The notes under the pieces are model-generated. The model made no database searches, had not been told where the DNA came from, and was given only the letters and a program-made list of their open reading frames with translations. DNA of 64,000 bases, taken from positions 64,018,643-64,082,642 of the forward strand of contig OX377202.1 in assembly GCA_947396885.1 (NCBI GenBank). Reading direction: 5' to 3'. Of the stretch, positions 19,160 to 31,018 are shown piece after piece. Source of the DNA: Heligmosomoides polygyrus polygyrus (lineage: Eukaryota > Nematoda > Chromadorea > Rhabditida > Heligmosomidae). The stretch's first letter is position 1; each line of letters opens with the position of its first letter. The translations under genes and the position numbers were made by a program.

Positions 19160-22122
19160 GTTGCGCGTAGCTCCTACGTGACCACTCGTTTCTGCAGTTT
19201 GAAAATTTAGAGGAGTGCGTGGCGCATGACATTTTATAAACACAGAACATTTCCTTTTTTCAGCATTTGTTATCGCCTTTGCCTTTCTGGTGAGAAAGGT
19301 TTGGTCCGTCGATCAATGTTTAACTTTCCGAGATTTGACTGTCTTTCGACTGGAAGATTCATCAACCGCTTCACTGGCATACGCATTTCAAATACTGCCT
19401 TCCGTTTATAGACATACCGCACTTCCCTCCAATAAAAATGTTTTCAATGCTGATCAACTTTCACTTTCACATGACTCACTGCAGTAATAATTCTGATTAG
19501 CTCCAGCCTTTTCAGCGCATGAAGCGCAGTTGGAAGCGCCGAGTGGACCTGAACCCATCTATGCTTTTGACTAGCGCGAATTTCTATTCTTTTTAGGGCT
19601 ATTTCCAACTGCGTATCAATCATTCCAAGGTGGGGAACACACCTCTGTAAAGCGGAAGTGCTGCAAAGAGTAGCTAATGCTGTAACCCATTTTTAGGTTC
19701 CGAAGGTCCAATCCTAAATAATATATAGGTCCAAGCGCTGCTGCCTCGGCGTTATATTCAACAGGAAACAACTGAGAGTCGAGAGCGTGATGAGTTCGAC
19801 TCACAGTCAGTCTACAGTCAGCTATTTGAAAGCGATCCGAGCACAGCCTGGAGCTGAATGGGTGGTGCTGGAATTTTTTTGTAGTACATGAAGCGATAAA
19901 GCAACGCTGCAGTGATAAACGGATTACATGAAGAATGACAGGTCTACAGGACGTTCGTTAGTGTTTGTGAGAGTTCTCAAAGATGGCAGTACACGAAGCA
20001 GGGTGATAGCTGTCTGATGAATGCGATAAAAATCTGTTCTTGCAAGGGATTCCATTTCGTCCCAGAATTGAATACAATTGAGATAAGAAGTGGAGGGCAC
20101 ACTGTCATCATCTATAACATGATGTGCTTTCTAGACAACCGATCCGATCAGAAATTATAACTACTTAATAGCTTACGCTCCTTTTAATCAGTGAGCGGAT
20201 AATTCACGTCTCATGATTATATCCTTCCCAGCTTTCGAAAATTATGAGGGATTTCAGGATCAGTATTATTTACAGAGCATCTCTCAGTTTAAATCTCTCA
20301 GTTTTCTACACTTGTTGTCTTGATTTATGATCGTGCCTTTTGTTTTTATTGCTTTCTTGACATAATGTTGGTGGTTCTGTTTTCATAGTTGTTGTTTTTT
20401 TCATTGTGGCGCACCCCTGCGTGCATGAAATAAGTAAATAAATAATTCGTATTATCACTGAAGGAAATAGCTCTACCGTCTGCACGGGACCTGGTGGTAG
20501 AACTCCAGACTTTAGCGTGGATGGTGTTTCAGAAGCGGTCGACGATATTATTGAACTATCCTCGCTTTTGATGCCAATGGAAGAAACGATCCTTAAAAAA
20601 GAAATTCACATGAGGCTTCTGAGAAAGCTGCTGTCTGACCTTCGCCTGTTTTTGCTTTCGCTAGTAGGCGAGCTATGGGAGTTTTATACACAACAAATGA
20701 GCAAGTTGGTGAAACGAATTTCGGAATTTGTTGCTCTCACCGGCGACGTTCTGAGTACATATGCAATGCCCCTTCGACAAATGAGTGTTGTCATAATGAC
20801 CACCAGTTAAATAGAGCTTGGGAAGAGTCAAAGTGCAGACAATTTTTGGAGTGTGATCCCGAAATGCAACCATTACGCGAACTGAAGATGTATTTCTTTA
20901 AGACAGAAATGAGCGAACAAAGAAATACGCGAGGAAAGTCAACCAATCCAAAGCGCATTCAGAACGCTTGCCTTCAGGAAATGTACATCGGTGCTTTAGC
21001 TTTCAGGGCCGTTCGAACAGACCGAAGCCTCGAATTAAGGGCTAGTCTTAAAAAGAGAGACCCACATGAAGATGCAAATAATAAGATCAATATCAGAATC
21101 CCACCTTGTGGTGATTGCTATAAAATAAGGTTTCGTATAAATGTATTGCACACTATTTAAGACTGGGGAGATAAAAAAGTTTTACAAATGAGCCCTCAAG
21201 TATGACAGACAGAAGGTAGGAAGTGCATCTCGTTTCAATTTGGAATAAGAGGAAAGTATTTTTGTGACTGGATCTCCACCTTGGCAAAAGCCGTATTGAG
21301 CATTTGGGAAGTGAATCGTGACAAGACCATATTCTTTACCTAAACTTCGATCGATTGAGGCCCGAATGATAAGCACAATTGGGAAGGAGAAATTGCAATG
21401 GGGAGGAATAACGTCAGCGGCTATGGGTTAACCACTAAATACGTATCAACTAATCTGGAGCATTTTTTGACTTGGAGAAGTAGACTAAGATAACCGACAG
21501 CTCTTTTTATTGTAGGAGTTTTGCGTACAAAGTCGTGCCAGACTGATCATGCATCCTAACCTTTCTGAGGAACGATGACTGCTGGAGGAAGGGAAATCTC
21601 TGGAAAATGAGTTTGCAAATGGAAGTATTAAGACATCGGAAGGAAGAAAAACAGATAATGACTTAGCAGGTGTTTCTAGGCATGGTTCGTTTCGGCTGTG
21701 AAAATCTTTCGAAGATGCGAGGAAGAAATCAATCTGCAAATGTACTGTGGTGGCGACCTAAGCATTTGCAGCCTTGATCAAGTTGAAGATTGCTGAAGGT
21801 CGAAGCAAAGCAATCTTTTCTCCATGCCTCCAATGAATGTTGATTTGAGTACTTAAATTCTCACCCCTGCGCTTTCTCTGATAATCTGCGCAAACTTTTG
21901 TTCTCGTGCTTGCTCTGCTTTAGTTGTCTTCGCTAATGTTTCTGGCTGTTCGCTTAATGCAAAGAGATGGCTTTTCGGCAGAGTTCGGAGCTGTGTTGTT
22001 AACGAAGACTTTTCGTCTCAGCAGAGGATTTAGTAAGCATGGCGACATAACAGTTAGATAATGACGGGTTCATGTCATCAGACCTTGATGGTAAACTCAG
22101 TCTCGAGTGCGTGCCTCCCGGC
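19160..22122. other. Intergenic region, no supported gene
   Basis: An AAAT-like tail occurs at about 20424-20447 after T-rich sequence, a likely LINE remnant. Two overlapping plus-strand frames at 20517-20810 and 20675-21160 (97 and 161 codons) have no family motif, and I could not link them by clear splice sites. They are not annotated as genes. Confidence 0.45.
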
Positions 22123-22247
22123 CAGGGGTGTGCGTTTAACGGTAAACGATTTACCGGATTAACAGATTCAGCGGCATTTTCGCGATAAATTCTCTGAACG
22201 AAAATTTTCGGTAAATACCCAAATTTATCGGAGGGAATTTAACGGAT
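22123..22247 (+). mobile_element. hAT-like left terminus, remainder missing
   Basis: It starts CAGGGGTGTGCGTTTAACGG with repeated TTACCGG/TTAACGG-type motifs, like the neighbouring hAT-like element at 22873-24790. It breaks off at about 22247 where RTE family A sequence begins. No 8-bp duplication matching its left flank was found, so rearrangement rather than simple nesting is likely. Confidence 0.6.
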
Positions 22248-22872
22248 CCGAACGTTCTTTGTATTCTTCACTTCTTCGACGATCTTTAATCCTTCCGGAG
22301 CCAGGGGCTTCCTCCTGAGCAGCTGTGGCGCTAGGTCGCTGGCCATGTTGACGCCCAGATATGTAAAATGTGGCTGGGGCATTCGAAGAAGTTCGTTCCG
22401 TTGAGCGAGAACGGGCATCAGAAACTCGTTCGTTCCTCATTAGCATCGTCTTCGTAAAATTCAGCTGCAGCCCAACGTTCCCACATACACGATTAAAGTC
22501 GGCCAGCATTCGCTCCGCCTGGCGAAAAGGTGTTAAGTTGTTATGGGTACGATGTCGTCAGGGAGGCGAAAATGGTGCAATAGCTTCGACCTTCACCGCC
22601 ATGCCCTCCCATTCTAGTTCGCGCTGGACGTTTTGGAGAAAGCGCTGAAGAGCTTCGGTGATATGGTTTTCCCTTGCCAAAAAAATCTCTTCACGTCGAT
22701 GACGACGTCGTTGTAGAATGCTGAGATCTTTGTCGTGAATCCGCTGTACAGCTCTCTGATGTACTGAGTAGAAATGCGCTGAACGAGCAGACCTTCGATG
22801 AAATCTTCAGTTTCGACAGTCGAATGTCTTCTTCAGGCCAATGGACGTAAGGCACTGCGGCAATTTGTACTC
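22248..22872 (-). pseudogene. RTE family A fragment (RT domain)
   Basis: The sequence matches the minus-strand family A copy over about 31638-32280: LADFNRVCGNVGLQLNFTKTM is readable, and the region around the QGD motif and the terminal FDSV/KKAF segment is present in broken frames. Stops and frameshifts are frequent. It is truncated on both sides, and its 5'-ward end is interrupted at TTGTACTC by a hAT-like element. Confidence 0.8.
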
Positions 22873-24790
22873 CAGGGGTGTGCGTAAAATGTTTTCGGTA
22901 AATTTTCAACGACCATTTTTAACGGAAAACTTTTGCGTTAAAACCGGTAAATTCGGTAAATTGGTTAAATAAAATTTCTTTCAGCTGTAGTCAGTTTGGC
23001 TGTGCGTTAGTACGTAAAAAGCCAGATCTTTTGTTATATTGATTTTTTCGACTGCATGTACATGGCAATACGACATGTCTACAGCGAATTCTATCTTGCT
23101 TAGTCGGAGGAGGTAATCACAAAGTGCCAATTGCCTAGGTCATCCCATGATACACAGCCATATCCCCTGAAGTTAAATGAAAGCCCTCACATTAAGGGAC
23201 AGCAACTAAAGCTCTCGTAGAACCTTCTCGATTTTTTTGGAACTGTTTGGAAAATATTTACAAAGTCCATAGATCTGCCTGTTGCACAGATTGGTCTTTT
23301 GTCCCAAAAGGTCCTGTTCTTACTGCAGACAATAGCAGGAATCAAATAAACGGCCACGGATCGTTGACTAGATTTTAATCGAATCGAATTGCACTGCATG
23401 TAGTATTTCCGTCTTTGCTACCAAAGTGACATTTTTCAATTGTTAAGCCTTCTTTCCTCTGCCATCTAAAGGAAAGGCATAGGGAACACGCGTATTTATA
23501 AGTTTCTCACCTATATTGGTAGTGTTCTACCTTGTCCTTTTCCCTCCTCCAAATAGAATTCGCCACTATCTGTCACTCTTTTACGACTTTTCAGCAATTG
23601 ACTACTCTGATTTCTTTCTTGAAGCACCTGGCACCACTTTGCAGCACATTTGCTCGAGGTTCGAATGTGCTTTGGCTTCCTCAATTTCATCCTATTTTTG
23701 TAGAGCCCATCGGGATTGATTAACGCTGTTATAGTAAGTTCGCGAACTAGCCGAAAGAATCCGCAGATATAGTGGGAATTTCTTGCCAGGTCCAATCCTG
23801 CACCTCAAGGATATACCTTCTCGTAGAACTTTGAAAAAGTCTTCATGCAATAGACTGCACGTAAAGTGCCAGTTTTTATACAAACTTCCTATATAATAAC
23901 TGGTGAAGAGTGGTCCACGGTTCTCCTCTTTTTTATTGAATTTGATTCCTTTTGTGTAAACTTGTTCACTGTTTCATGTGTCTACTGACTATGCTTCCTC
24001 AAAAGAAAACTCCAAGAGAGCTTTCAGAGGAGATGAAAAGGTTGAGTAAAATCGTTGACATGCACGGCATAAAATTCAATAAAAGGAAGCAATGGCAGTA
24101 CCAGCAGCCGCCACGCTCTGTCTATTAGTTAGTGTCTATTGGTTGCCTTGACGTAATGCTACAGTCGTCACCTGATGCTGCTCGAAGAACCCGTCCCATT
24201 TTCCGGAAAACTTGCGAAGAAGAGGGAAAGGGCCTTCTTCTTCCGTTGCTCCGCGTATTATCATTGTTGTTACGCATTATTTGCTTTTCGTAGCGTTTTC
24301 TGTACCCTTTCAAAACCACCCCTTGAAGCAACTATCACAAAAAAACTGTAAAAAGTTGGATGTTAAGTATGAAGAACCAATGTGTGGCTATCAAACGCGA
24401 AAAACGGCCAAGGAAGTCCAAAAACGCGAAACTACGTAAGAGAAAGGTGGGGGCGCATGCAGTTTGGTCAGAAGCATGAAAAACGCCAACAAATAAAAAA
24501 AAATACCAACAAAATTCTCGAAATACGAGGACAATGCAGATTGCCTAATTCCACTGATTCAAATAAGTAGGGGGGGGGGGGTCCTCGGTCTCGCAACTAT
24601 GCCGCGAGACCTAATAAAAAAATCGTCCAAAACAGATTTGCATTAAGAAAAAGTAAAATTTCGAAAATGGGGTGTAAAATGTCGTTAATGCAATTTGACG
24701 GAAATTTTCGTCGTTAAATTTTGTTAGAAACTTTTAACAAAAAATTCCGGTAAACCCGGCAAATCGTTAATCGTTAAACGCACACCCCAG
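22873..24790. mobile_element. hAT-like element inserted in the RTE fragment
   Basis: It begins CAGGGGTGTGCG and ends CGCACACCCCAG. Flanks are TTGTACTC (22865-22872) and TAGTACTC (24791-24798), 7 of 8 matching, and the intact family A copy has TTGTACTC at the same place. Subterminal GGTAAA/TTAACG motifs occur at both ends. Internal frames (for example about 23993-24121, MLPQKKTPRELSEEM...) show no recognisable hAT transposase or BED finger, so it is treated as non-autonomous. After the right duplication about 30 bp still resemble family A. Confidence 0.8.
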
Positions 24791-25002
24791 TAGTACTCTA
24801 TACTGCCATACTTTGATGAGCTTCCTACTAGGAAAGGTGTTCTCGAAGAACGAGACGAACTAGGAGTAGAGATTCTGGCACAACCGCAACCTTTGAATAA
24901 CCAAAGCATCTTCATTCACACAAACGCTCGCAGCATTGCGATTAGGTCCTGGCGCTTACCGAACCAAGATGGAGAGGAGCCGGTTGTATGGCTCTAAACA
25001 AT

Positions 25003-25579
25003 TCCAGCTACAGATTTTTCTATGCAGGCCCAGAAAACGCTCAAGATCCGTCGGGCATGTGTTTCTAGTGAGTAGCCGCCTTATATCATTCGTGGAATCA
25101 TTCCCTCGACAGAACGACAGATTATCTCATCTGGACCTGCGAATCGACAACCGCATAGTTCGTCTAACCTCTGCCTATGCACCCCCGTCTACGAATTTGC
25201 AGTTCCGAGCATGATGGCGAGTACCCCTTTCTTAGAAAAACTCGACACGATGCTGTCTCAATCAATCCGGAAGTGTGTTCTGTGTACAAAGAGGAACTTT
25301 GGGAAACTCATAGATCAAGCGTAGCTGCAGTGCACCCAATACTTCTGGGCAACTTCAATGCAAAAATCGGATCGAAGGAAAGCCTTAAAGAAACGAAAGA
25401 GGACAGCTTCTCGTAGAGATGTGCGAGAAATTCCGAACACGAGCAATGGCATTCTTCCTCAAAACACGGAAAGGAAGAAAGTGGACGTGGAGAGCCCCAG
25501 ATGGAAAAACGGAATTGTATCGATCATATTTTGCATGTCGACATCTTCAATTCAAGAGTGTAAGAACAGGATCTATAGA
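25003..25579 (+). pseudogene. Family C endonuclease region, broken frames
   Basis: Readable pieces are HVFLVSSRLISFVESF, LDLRIDNRIVRLTSAYAPP, LLGNFNAKIGSKESLKE and MCEKFRTRAM then RKWTWRAPDGK, spread over frames with stops. They match RTE endonuclease strands around YAP, DFNAKIG and the WTW..DG segment. The usual GDFNAKIG has become GNFNAKIG, so the metal-binding Asp position is altered as well as the frame. Confidence 0.8.
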
Positions 25580-28500
25580 GGTGGCGATGTCCGTTCCTCC
25601 ACGTGGTGCCACTGGAAACTGTTCGCTTCTGCGAGCTAAGCTAATCACGGACATTCGAGTACAGGCGACAGGCCCTAGTGACAGGCCGGCCTATGGAGAT
25701 CCCATGTCACATCACATGGTTGATGACGTTAAGTGAGTATCGAGATAATGCTACGGCGTCCGCGGGAGCCGACGCGCACTCGCAGAGCCCGGCGAGTGTG
25801 AGAAGTATGCGAGGGTCCCTGATGCGAGGACGGCATCGGGGGGAAACTGAGCTAGTCCGAAAGTCCCGTAACGTAGGCAAGACCCGCGTAGCTACGCTGA
25901 ATGTGGGTACGTTGACGGTCCGCTCGTGCGAGTTGGCAGAAGCACTGGAGCGAAGACGAATCGACTTATGTGCGGTACAGGAGACGAGGTGGTCCTGTTG
26001 TAAGTCGAGGGACATAGGCCGAGGCTTCAAGGCCATTCTGTGCGGCAGTCCCAGGACCACCAGCGGAGTTGGTGTAATCGTCTCCGAACGTTTCCGAGAC
26101 GCGATTATAAGCGTGGAACGTTTTAATGACCGCCTGATGAAGGTCGTAGTCGCTGCTGAACAGCGTATGTATCATTTCTTCTCTGCATACGCTCCGCAGG
26201 CAGGCTGCTCTGAGAGAGCCAAGGATGAGTTTTGGACCCTGCTTGATGAAAAGACAGCAGAGGTACCGTCAGAAGACGCTGTCGTTATCGCAGGTGACCT
26301 CAACGGTCATGTGGGGACTGCGAAAGATGGTCGCAGCTGTCACGGCGGTTTCGGATATGGAGCACGTAACGCTGATGGTGAGCGAATCCTTGAGTATGCG
26401 GACTCGCATAACCTCATCATCGCGAACACCGTATTTCGAAAGCGTGACTCCCATCTGGTGTCGTTCTATAGCGGGAGCACCAAGACACAGATCGACTTCA
26501 TCCTTGTGAAGCATCGCGATCGAAAGCTGGTTACAGATGCGAAGGTGGTGCCGTACGAGACTGTCGCCACACAGCACCGTCCGCTGATATGCACTCTTAA
26601 GTTCGCCCCTCCGAGGCTGAGGCATGTCGAGCGATGCGGTCCACCGAGAATCAAGTGGTGGCGATTGAAGGAAAACGCTGCAGCTTTTGTTTCTCGTATT
26701 CGGTTACCGACGGTGACAACCGTCGACGAAACATGGAAAGATGCAACCGATACGATTTTACAAGTTGCATGCTCTGAATTAGGCATGACTAAGCCTGGAC
26801 GCCGCAAGATCGAGAAGCTGGCGTGGCTGTGGACTAACGACGTAAGAGAAAAAGTCCGAGAGAAGAAAAAATTATATCACGCGTTCCTGCGCGACAAGAC
26901 TGCAGACAAATGGCGTATGTACCAGGAGGCGAAGAAAGCGGCAAAGAAGGCCGTAGCCGTTGCAAAAGCCGTCCATTATGATGATCTCAGCGATAAACTC
27001 GAGACGCGCGATGGTGAACGACATCTTTATCGACTTGCCAAGGCACGCCATCGTCAGGCCGAGGACATCGAGAAATTCTTGGGCATCAACGATGAGAATG
27101 GCCATCTACTGACGAACCGCAAGAGGGCTATGAAACGATGGCATGACTACTTCGAGAGAATTTCGACAGAAGAGTTTGCCCATCCGCCCATCCCTTGCGT
27201 CCCTCCTACGCACGGTCCTGTGCAGAAAATCACTGTGGAGGAGACGGAAGCGGCTTTGAAGAAGATGAAGCCAGGCAAAGCAACGGGCCCCGATGATATA
27301 GCGGCCGACCTATGGAAGTTGAGGTGCTGGAGTCCTGCTGAGTGGCTAACGAAGTTTTTCAACCAGGTTGTTACGGAAAAGAAGGTACCTGGTAGTTGGC
27401 AGGAAAGCACGACGATCCCGATATGGAAGAAGAAGGGCAGTCCTGCGGACTGCATGAATTACCGTCCAATTCGCTTGCTCTCGCACAGCATGAAAATCTT
27501 CGAGCGAATTGTAGATGGACGTATTCGCGATATCGTCCGACTTTCCACCAATCAATGTGGCTTCGTAGCGGGCAGTGGTACCATCGATGCCATACATGCT
27601 GCTCGTCTTCTGGTAGAGAGACATCGCGAAAAGCAGAAACCGCTGCACATAGCTTTTCTCGACTTAGAGAAAGCATTTGATCGTGTACCGCGTGAGGTTA
27701 TATGGTACGCCTTACGACAACACGGTGTTCCCGAAGAGCTTATTGAGTGGGTGCGCATACTTTACTCTGGTCCAAAGAGTAGTGTGCGAGCGCCAGCTGG
27801 CACATCGGCGGAGTTTCCTATCTCCGTTGGTGTTCACCAGGGCTCTGCGCTCTCCCCGCTCCTATTCATTGTCGTAATGGATGCCATTTCGAGAGACCTT
27901 CAGAAGCCTGTCCCCTGGACGCTGCTGTATGCAGATGACGTAATGCTTGCAAGCGAAGAGAAGAGCGAACTCGAGCGACAAGCGCAAGCTTGGTACGACC
28001 GCTTGGCGATGTTCGGGCTCAAGCTAAACGTCAAAAAATCTGAGTACTTGACGACAGACGTAAACGAAGCCGGGTCCATTGAGATCAATGGCACTGCGCT
28101 AGTACGAACGACAAATTTCAAGTACCTTGGATCTGCAATTGCGTCTGATGGTAGTCTGACGTTCGAGGTGAACTCGCGCGTGAGCGCAGCGTGGTCCAAA
28201 TGGCGCTCGATGACAGGCGTTTTATGCGACAGGAAGATACCGGAACGCCTTAAATCGAAGATCTATAGAACCATCGTCCGACCAGTAGCGATGTATGGAG
28301 CTGAGTGCTGGCCTGCAACCAAGGAGGTTGAGACTCGCCTCAGCGTAATGGAAACGAAAATGCTGCGATGGACGGCTGGTGTTACGCGTCTGGACCGTAC
28401 TCGCAACGATGAAATACGCCAGAGGTTTGGTGTCGCTCCAATTGCTGACAAGTTACGTGAAGCTCGCCTTCGGTGGTATGGCCACGTTCTTCGAGCTAGT

Positions 28501-28723
28501 GGTGGCACTGTTAGGAAGATTGGCCTTAACATAGATGTGCCCGGAAAACGGCCTAAAGGACGGCCGAAGCAGCGTTGGCTTGATACGTTGCATGTGGACC
28601 TAAAGGTTGCTGGTATCCATCCCGATCAAGCATTTGATCGCGTAAAGTGGCGTCACCACACCAGAATAGCGGACCCCGCCTCGAAGCGGGACAAACGCTG
28701 AAGAAGAAGAAGAAGAAGAAGAA
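25580..28723 (+). mobile_element. RTE-clade LINE, family B, full-length copy
   Basis: The element starts GGTGGCGATGTCC, the same 5' start as the copy at 63311, and ends in a (GAA)n tail directly after the ORF stop. It is flanked by an identical 16-bp duplication, GAACAGGATCTATAGA, at 25564-25579 and 28724-28739. The duplicated site lies inside the family C endonuclease. The perfect duplication and the intact ORF point to a young insertion, possibly still competent. Confidence 0.93.
25693..28701 (+). CDS. RTE family B endonuclease-reverse transcriptase, intact
   Basis: This single ORF encodes the retrotransposition enzyme: an APE-like endonuclease nicks the target and the RT copies element RNA at the nick. 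Endonuclease motifs are TLNVGTLTVRS, LCAVQETRWS, SAYAPQAG, AGDLNGHVG, KTQIDFIL and TQHRPLICTL. RT motifs are MKPGKATGPDDI, NYRPIRLLSHSMKIFERI, QCGFVAGSGTIDAI, FLDLEKAFDRVPREV, GVHQGSALSPLLF and the catalytic LLYADDVML at about 27925-27951. The C-terminus has GRPKQRWLDTL. The frame is open from a GTG at 25678; ATGs at 25693 and 25807 are both possible, and the shorter start sits just before the conserved endonuclease. The copy at 63311 lacks the first ATG, so 25807 may be right. The TGA stop runs into the GAA tail, so there is almost no 3' UTR, as in other RTE elements. Confidence 0.92.
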   Translation: MEIPCHITWLMTLSEYRDNATASAGADAHSQSPASVRSMRGSLMRGRHRGETELVRKSRNVGKTRVATLNVGTLTVRSCELAEALERRRIDLCAVQETRWSCCKSRDIGRGFKAILCGSPRTTSGVGVIVSERFRDAIISVERFNDRLMKVVVAAEQRMYHFFSAYAPQAGCSERAKDEFWTLLDEKTAEVPSEDAVVIAGDLNGHVGTAKDGRSCHGGFGYGARNADGERILEYADSHNLIIANTVFRKRDSHLVSFYSGSTKTQIDFILVKHRDRKLVTDAKVVPYETVATQHRPLICTLKFAPPRLRHVERCGPPRIKWWRLKENAAAFVSRIRLPTVTTVDETWKDATDTILQVACSELGMTKPGRRKIEKLAWLWTNDVREKVREKKKLYHAFLRDKTADKWRMYQEAKKAAKKAVAVAKAVHYDDLSDKLETRDGERHLYRLAKARHRQAEDIEKFLGINDENGHLLTNRKRAMKRWHDYFERISTEEFAHPPIPCVPPTHGPVQKITVEETEAALKKMKPGKATGPDDIAADLWKLRCWSPAEWLTKFFNQVVTEKKVPGSWQESTTIPIWKKKGSPADCMNYRPIRLLSHSMKIFERIVDGRIRDIVRLSTNQCGFVAGSGTIDAIHAARLLVERHREKQKPLHIAFLDLEKAFDRVPREVIWYALRQHGVPEELIEWVRILYSGPKSSVRAPAGTSAEFPISVGVHQGSALSPLLFIVVMDAISRDLQKPVPWTLLYADDVMLASEEKSELERQAQAWYDRLAMFGLKLNVKKSEYLTTDVNEAGSIEINGTALVRTTNFKYLGSAIASDGSLTFEVNSRVSAAWSKWRSMTGVLCDRKIPERLKSKIYRTIVRPVAMYGAECWPATKEVETRLSVMETKMLRWTAGVTRLDRTRNDEIRQRFGVAPIADKLREARLRWYGHVLRASGGTVRKIGLNIDVPGKRPKGRPKQRWLDTLHVDLKVAGIHPDQAFDRVKWRHHTRIADPASKRDKR

Positions 28724-28725
28724 GA
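28697..28725 (+). repeat. (GAA)n 3' tail of family B
   Basis: About 8 GAA units follow the ORF stop. The same tail ends the copies at 42917 and about 46541, so it is the family's 3' terminus rather than an independent microsatellite. Confidence 0.9.
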
Positions 28726-28739
28726 ACAGGATCTATAGA

Positions 28740-30960
28740 ATTCGAGACGGACCATCGTTTACTCAGGAGTGTGCTCCGCTGTCCAAAATTTACCGTACAG
28801 GAGAAAAGGAAACCACACTCTCGCAATTGTCTTGACGCTAGTCTGTACCAACATGCAATCTCCACCACTTGCCTTCTCAGTTGAATTCGCCTTCCAATGG
28901 ATACGGTGAACTCTGCCACTACATCAGCTGTGCGGCGAAGACCGCAATGACGCCAACAAGAGTACCGCAGCTACCTATCAGTCAACACGATATCACTAAT
29001 GAAACATCGATAAACTCTGAAGAAAAACTTTGCAACGGCGGTCGACCGAGTTAGCTACACAGAAACATGTAAATTGCTGAGGCGAATGATAGAAGCTGAT
29101 ATCCGTGAACACCATTGTCAGCTTGTTGAGAAGGCCATTCATTCAAACCGTACTCTCAAGAAGATCATGCAGAAATAGACGGACGGAAGCAATTGTTCCA
29201 GGTGAGGAATGAGGAGGGGTTATTGTGCAAAAACAAAGACGAGATTTCCTTTACGGTAAAACACTTCTACGAGCAGCTATACACATCTACCATTGCCGTC
29301 ACATATACTCCAATCGACACTGATATCCAATGCCCATTTTTTCTACAAGGTGAAATAGAGGCAGCCATCAAATCCATGAAACCAGGGACAACTCCAGGAC
29401 ATGGTCATGTTTCTACGGAGATGCTACAGCTTGGCATAAATAGTCTGGCTCCACTAATAACTGATTTTTTCAACCACTGCTTGTGTACTCTATCCCTGCC
29501 CGACAAGCTGGCAGATTCCGGAAACATACATCTATATAATAAAGGCGACCCACTTGAGTTGAAAAACTATCGTTAAATCTCTCTACTGTCTGTCTTATAC
29601 AAACTTCTCACGAGAGTAATTCTCAAGCGGCTCGAAGAGGTATTGGACGCTGAACAGCCTTCCGAAAAATCTACTCCACTTCAAATCAGTTTCTTTAAGG
29701 CTCAGTTGGCTGGCATCGAGGTTGTAAGCTGTCACAACGATGTTTTGTTGCGATAAAAACCTCTAGCGCCAGGCGGGACTCGAACCCGCACTCCCTCTGA
29801 CCGGGCGGGAATGCTCTTCGCCTTTACACCACTGGCGCCGTTTGATTTAACGCAACATCCACACCTCGTGGGACCAATCAGCACCCATCCGCATCCGGGA
29901 CGAATCTACTCCACTGTTGATCACTTACATGCTGTAAATCAGCAGATTGAACGATGCACCGAATACCAAATTCCTCTCTTCATAGCATTCATTGACTATG
30001 AGAAGGCCTTTGATACAGTGGAAGTGAGTGCGTTATGGATGGCCCTTCAAGAACAAAGAGCGAATCGACAGCTACTTCGTGAAATCTACTCGAAAGCGCA
30101 GTCTACAGTTTGTCGAGGAGTCCGCCAAGGTAATACAATCTCACCAAAACTATTCACCTCAACGTTAGAGCATAGTTTTCGGAAAATCACTTGGAACGGT
30201 TATGGAACATCAGTTAACGGAACTTGGCTCACCAACCTTCGCTTTGCTGATGACATTGTACTAATTTCAAAAACCGAGGAAGAACTGATTAACGAGCTAG
30301 ACCAACACTCGCCTAGCTGTGGTTTAAAAATAAGTGCCTCAAAACGAAGGTAATGGCGACCTCTGATACATCCATCACCCTCAGGAGAAAGGACGTTGAC
30401 AATGTGAAGTCTATCATATACCTCGGACAAGATATCTTCAATCGGGACATTTCCAAAGAAATCACTCGTAGGATTCGTGAAGGCTGGATCTCCCGATCCG
30501 CAAATTTTTTTAACATCGAGGACGGTCGAGATGAAGTGGAAACGATGCCTTTTTATTATGTGTATATTGCCTTCGATGCTGTATGGTGCTGAGTCCTGGA
30601 CTCTATCAACGTCAGCCAAGCATAAACCTGCAGCAGCGCAAAGACGCATGGAACGTCAGATGATTGGCGTGAGTCTTCGAGATAGAAAGCGAAACGTGTG
30701 GCTGCGAGGAATTACAAAAGTCAAGGTTGTGGTCGACTGTGCCATGTTAAGAAAATGGACCTATTGCTGGAAGATGTCCAATACTTTTGACAATAAGTAG
30801 TCTCGCCAGATTATGGAGTGGTGTCTGCCGTCCAAACGAACAGTGGGACGACCAAAATCTAGATGGCGAGATGTGTTCTAGAAAGCCTTTGGAACATGCA
30901 ATTGGCAAGAAGAAACAAGAGTGAAAACGAAACGCGAATGGATCGATCTAACGAGATGCG
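28740..30960 (+). pseudogene. Family C endonuclease end and reverse transcriptase, broken
   Basis: After the B insertion the reading EFETDHRLLRSVLRC completes the endonuclease. RT pieces follow: VRNEEGLLCKNKDEI, IKSMKPGTTPGHGHV, LYNKGDPLELKNYR with a stop immediately after, then past the SINE STVDHLHAVNQQIER, FIDYEKAFDTVE, GVRQGNTISPKLF and [11 protein letters not shown] (about 30238-30270). The FADD box is intact, but several stops and shifts (29574, 30351, 30800) kill the frame. The C-terminus reads PSKRTVGRPKSRWRDVF before a stop. Confidence 0.88.
29681..29902 (-). mobile_element. tRNA-related SINE, family 2, in family C
   Basis: A 222-bp insertion is flanked by a 13-bp duplication, AATCTACTCCACT (29668-29680 and 29903-29915). 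On the minus strand it has GGCGCCA...TGGCGCT, which could pair as an acceptor stem, and GCGGGTTCGAGTCCCGC, a perfect T arm with a B box. The middle does not make a normal anticodon arm, so it is not a working tRNA. The 3' part (ACAAAACATCGTTGTGACAG ... CTTAAAGAAA) recurs at 62395-62440. Confidence 0.85.
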
Positions 30961-30987
30961 GCATATTGTAAAATATTGAAAGGCATA

Positions 30988-31018
<31 letters not shown>

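Noticed and set aside
20517..21160. Two overlapping plus-strand frames, 97 and 161 codons
   Set aside because: No motif, no supporting splice sites and no similarity I can name. They could be real but cannot be supported.
24567..24583. Poly-G run as a quadruplex or regulatory site
   Set aside because: A single homopolymer run inside a hAT-like element, likely length-unreliable, with no further G tracts.
29762..29842. tRNA gene on the minus strand
   Set aside because: T arm and acceptor-like ends are good, but the anticodon arm does not fold normally, related copies recur nearby, and the block is bounded by a target duplication. It is a SINE.
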